Shown here piece by piece: positions 4,122 to 6,356 of a stretch of DNA of 6,356 nt (position 1 is the first letter of the stretch; each line of letters opens with the position of its first letter). The notes below the pieces were generated by a model. It saw nothing but the letters and a program-made list of their open reading frames with translations, had not been told where the DNA came from and searched no databases. Made by a program: the position numbers and the translations under genes. Source of the stretch: Deltaproteobacteria bacterium (lineage in GTDB: Bacteria; Desulfobacterota_B; Binatia; Binatales; Binataceae); contig JAKAVX010000167.1 of NCBI GenBank assembly GCA_021827465.1, forward strand, positions 1 to 6,356. The letters run 5' to 3'.

Positions 4122-6041
4122 ATGACAAGCGCGCAACCGGCAGTGGCCAGCACCCCGCTAATCAACGCAGGTGCGTCGACGGGACCGTTGACGATCGCGC
4201 GCCAGCGGCGCACCGCGTCCATCTATGCCGCGATGTGCGTGCTGGGGCTGGTTCCGATCGTGTTCGGGATGTCGCCCGGGACGCAGGCGGCGGGGCTTGG
4301 GTTATGGATTCCGGGCGGCGGATTCATCGCCGCCGGGGGATGGGCGATGTTGCTCTTTCCGCTGACGCTCGCGCTGTTCGCCCTGGCGGTTTTCGCATGG
4401 TTCGGCGCCGGCGCGGTAATCTTTCCGGTTATCGTATGGGGCGGCAGCGCTGCCGCCGCCGGTCTCATGACGAACGGCGCGATTTGGCCCGTCGCTCCCT
4501 ATCTCCTTGCCGCGATGGTCGCGGGCGTAATCGGATACTCCCGGCGCTCGGGTCAGAAGAGAAAGGCGCGTGAGCTTGCGACTCTCGCGGACCGCAACCG
4601 CTATCTGCCGCGCGCGCTCGCCGAACTGTCCGAACTCGTCGTGCCGGCCCCGTCGCCCGGCGAACGGGAACTCACACCCGAGGACCTGGCCGCCACGCGT
4701 TACGCTCTCGATCGCGCATTGCAGCCCGTCGGCGCGCTTAACGGTTACGATCGTATCGACCAGTTTCAGACCTCGGCGCTGCGCTACCAAATCAATCATC
4801 TCGGATACGCGCTCGGGATGCTCCAGTGCCATTACACGCCGAGCTTTCACGGCTATCTCTCCGAAGCGCAACGAAGGCTGATCGAGACCTACCTGGAGCG
4901 GCAAATCTGGGGCTACTGGGTTTACGAATCGGCGTGGGGGCATCTGAATCTCGCCAAACCCGATCCCGCCGGACGCGATAACATCATGTTGACCGGATGG
5001 TTCGGTATCCAGGTCTGCCTCTACATGTCGAACACCGGCGATCGGCGCTACGCCGAGCCGGGCAGCCTGACCTTCCGCCTGAACGAACGCAGGGCTTTCC
5101 CCCACGACGCGCACACGATGGCGCAGTCGGTCGCGCGCAATTTCGAGGATTCGGCTTTCTGCCTCTATCCATGCGAGCCGAACTGGATTTACCCGATCTG
5201 CAACCATTACGGGATGACCTCGCTGGTCATTCACGATCGCCTGTTCGGAACATCCTACGTTGCCGACAACCTTGAACGATGGCTTAAGAATCTCGACTCC
5301 GAGTTCACCGACTGCAGCGGCAGCCTGATAGGGCTTCGCTCGTCGCTGACCGGGCTCAAGTTTCCGTTCCCGGCCGGTGAAGCCGGTTTCGCCGAGTTCG
5401 AAAACTGCTTCGCGCCCGAACGCGCGCGCCGGATGTGGACGATTGCGCGCCATGATCTGCAATACGTGATGAAGCCGGAGGCCAACGGAGCCCGGTTAGC
5501 CATCCCCGGCCGCGGATTCGATTTCGGCAACTACAAGGGTGGCTTTACCGGCGCGTATGCGATGATCGCGAACTCCGCGCGCGAGTTCGGCGACTACGAA
5601 ATCGCCGGCGCCGCCGCGCGAGCGCTCGACGAGGACTGCTCCCGGGCCGACGACGGCGGTATCCTCCGCTATTCCAGGGGATCGAACCTGTCGAACGCGA
5701 TGGCGGTTCGCGCGCAATTCCATCGCCGCGACGATTTCCGAAACGCGATCGCCGAGGGACCACCCGCTTCAGTGTTGCGCGGGCCAATCCTGGCCGATGC
5801 GCGCTATCCCGACGTGCTCGTCGCGCGGGCGTTCAGCCACGGCGACGATCTCGACCTCGTGCTCTATCCGGGCGCGCATCCGGGGCCGCAGACCATCCGT
5901 ATCGAGCGGCTTCGCCCCGGCGCTGGTTACGCCGTGAGCGGCTCGCAGGAAATCGCGCTCACCGCGGACGGGTCGGGAGCGGCGTCGCTCACGATCGATC
6001 TGGCCGGACGGACGCCGCTTCATATCGCACCGCGCAACTGA
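4122..6041 (+). CDS. Membrane-anchored linalool dehydratase/isomerase (LDI)-like protein
   Basis: A 639-residue protein. After a polar N-terminus, four hydrophobic helices are seen at about residues 33-50, 62-92, 94-115 and 120-139, followed by a basic stop (RRSGQKRKAR). Residues about 160-540 resemble the (alpha/alpha)6-barrel LDI domain of the Castellaniella terpene enzyme that interconverts linalool, geraniol and myrcene. Shared landmarks are IWGYW (262-266), RDNIML-G (285-292) and CEPNWIYPICN (351-361). The last keeps two cysteines nine residues apart, exactly as the catalytic C171/C180 of LDI, next to the same Glu-Pro and Asn, and is followed by HDRLFGTSY (371-379) matching YDRLHGTDY. 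From memory of the LDI sequence, its H129 position is W293 here, and the segment with D39/Y45 cannot be aligned. Residues about 550-639 are beta-rich, ending GRTPLHI. The reference LDI is a soluble periplasmic enzyme without this membrane part. The fold and family are likely; linalool or any terpene as substrate is unproven. Confidence 0.85.
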   Translation: MTSAQPAVASTPLINAGASTGPLTIARQRRTASIYAAMCVLGLVPIVFGMSPGTQAAGLGLWIPGGGFIAAGGWAMLLFPLTLALFALAVFAWFGAGAVIFPVIVWGGSAAAAGLMTNGAIWPVAPYLLAAMVAGVIGYSRRSGQKRKARELATLADRNRYLPRALAELSELVVPAPSPGERELTPEDLAATRYALDRALQPVGALNGYDRIDQFQTSALRYQINHLGYALGMLQCHYTPSFHGYLSEAQRRLIETYLERQIWGYWVYESAWGHLNLAKPDPAGRDNIMLTGWFGIQVCLYMSNTGDRRYAEPGSLTFRLNERRAFPHDAHTMAQSVARNFEDSAFCLYPCEPNWIYPICNHYGMTSLVIHDRLFGTSYVADNLERWLKNLDSEFTDCSGSLIGLRSSLTGLKFPFPAGEAGFAEFENCFAPERARRMWTIARHDLQYVMKPEANGARLAIPGRGFDFGNYKGGFTGAYAMIANSAREFGDYEIAGAAARALDEDCSRADDGGILRYSRGSNLSNAMAVRAQFHRRDDFRNAIAEGPPASVLRGPILADARYPDVLVARAFSHGDDLDLVLYPGAHPGPQTIRIERLRPGAGYAVSGSQEIALTADGSGAASLTIDLAGRTPLHIAPRN

Positions 6042-6196
6042 ATCGGCGGTTGACGCCCACGCGCGTGCGGCGGACCTGCTGAAGGGCGACGCCGCAGCTG
6101 TCCGCGCGCGCCGCGTGCTCGCGCGCCTTATCGGCGAAGAGCGGTTCTGAGCGGGCAGGCGTACGCCGTCGCGGCCCGGCGCTGTATCTCGCTCAT
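6042..6196. other. Gap between converging genes
   Basis: No complete gene is supported. The plus-strand frame that is +1 relative to the LDI-like gene is open to a TGA at 6148-6150 and reads DLLKGDAAAVRARRVLARL, which looks coding in composition. It has no start codon before an internal GTG, so it may be a relic of a lost gene or chance in GC-rich DNA. Confidence 0.4.
6104..6126. terminator. GC hairpin between converging genes, possible terminator
   Basis: GCGCGCG (6104-6110) and CGCGCGC (6120-6126) form a perfect 7-bp stem with a nine-base loop, 62 bases after the LDI-like stop and 70 bases after the stop of the gene on the other strand. Neither side has a U-run, so it is at best a weak bidirectional terminator. 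Confidence 0.25.
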
Positions 6197-6355
6197 CTAG
6201 CGGACGATATTTCGCGGGTTGGGCTGGCGCTCGCGCGGCGCTTGGCTGTAATCGCCGAACGCCTCGTCGCGCGCTTCGACAACCGCGCCGACGCCCTCGC
6301 GGCTGGCTTTTTCGATGAAGGCCGCGGCGTCGGGCGTGTTGCGCATCAATCCGCA
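6197..6355 (-). CDS. C-terminal end of a probable enoyl-CoA hydratase/isomerase (crotonase) family protein
   Basis: The last 52 codons of a gene entering from the right edge, ending in TAG at 6197-6199. The visible protein includes AAFIEKASREGVGAVVEARD, then EAFGDYSQAPRERQPNPRNI and VR. A helix of the form FIEKASREGVxAVVExRDEAFGDYS followed by a short proline/arginine-rich tail resembles the C-termini of one group of crotonase-superfamily proteins, which act on acyl-CoA thioesters in the cytoplasm. No catalytic residue is in view, so the assignment rests on this tail only. It converges on the LDI-like gene. Base composition and codon use fit a real gene, and the other frames in this stretch give arginine-rich, unlikely products. 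Confidence 0.55.
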   Translation of the reverse strand, partial: CGLMRNTPDAAAFIEKASREGVGAVVEARDEAFGDYSQAPRERQPNPRNIVR

Positions 6356-6356
6356 A

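Noticed and set aside
4302..5462. 386-codon open frame on the minus strand inside the LDI-like gene
   Set aside because: It is an antisense shadow: the translation is rich in Arg and Gly, lacks recognisable motifs, and the plus strand carries clear LDI motifs and a good ribosome binding site.
5769..6356. 195-codon minus-strand open frame at the right edge
   Set aside because: It is Arg/Ala-rich and overlaps the real end of the LDI-like gene; a neighbouring minus frame (6197-6355) gives a much more protein-like crotonase-type C-terminus.

Overview
This is a GC-rich, densely coding bacterial window. The organism cannot be named from it. An ECF41-type sigma factor, a glycine-zipper lipoprotein, an unplaced radical SAM protein and a linalool dehydratase/isomerase-like membrane protein together would suit an environmental, probably soil-living Gram-negative-type bacterium (inference). 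No rRNA, tRNA, CRISPR array, insertion sequence or phage gene was seen.

Left part (1-1526, minus strand): a compact three-gene operon read right to left. It encodes a four-helix membrane protein, a carboxymuconolactone decarboxylase/AhpD-like protein with a CxxC centre, and an ECF41 (SigJ-like) sigma factor cut by the window's left edge. The genes overlap by 7 and 1 bases. A TGTCACG-N16-CGTC element just upstream matches the promoter class recognised by ECF41 factors, so the sigma factor probably drives its own operon. The pairing of ECF41 with a CMD-family enzyme is a known genomic association.

Next (1526-2440, minus strand): a probable lipoprotein with a globular N-terminal domain, a glycine-zipper segment and coiled coils. 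It is likely an envelope protein. It diverges from the plus-strand genes across about 80-155 bases, depending on which start the radical SAM gene uses.

Middle and right (2595-6041, plus strand): a radical SAM protein with a CxxxCxxC cluster and a cysteine-rich C-terminus, a two-helix small membrane protein, and a 639-residue protein. The last has four N-terminal membrane helices, a linalool dehydratase/isomerase-like (alpha/alpha)6-barrel domain and a beta-rich tail. It keeps the LDI active-site cysteine pair (CEP-x6-CN), but the region of the LDI catalytic histidine appears changed. This is the most interesting object in the window; its substrate is unknown. The small membrane protein ends 40 bases before it and is probably a partner.

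Right edge (6197-6355, minus strand): the last 52 codons of a converging gene, probably an enoyl-CoA hydratase/isomerase (crotonase) family member. The roughly 155 bases between the converging genes hold a GC hairpin and a short start-less open frame of coding-like composition.
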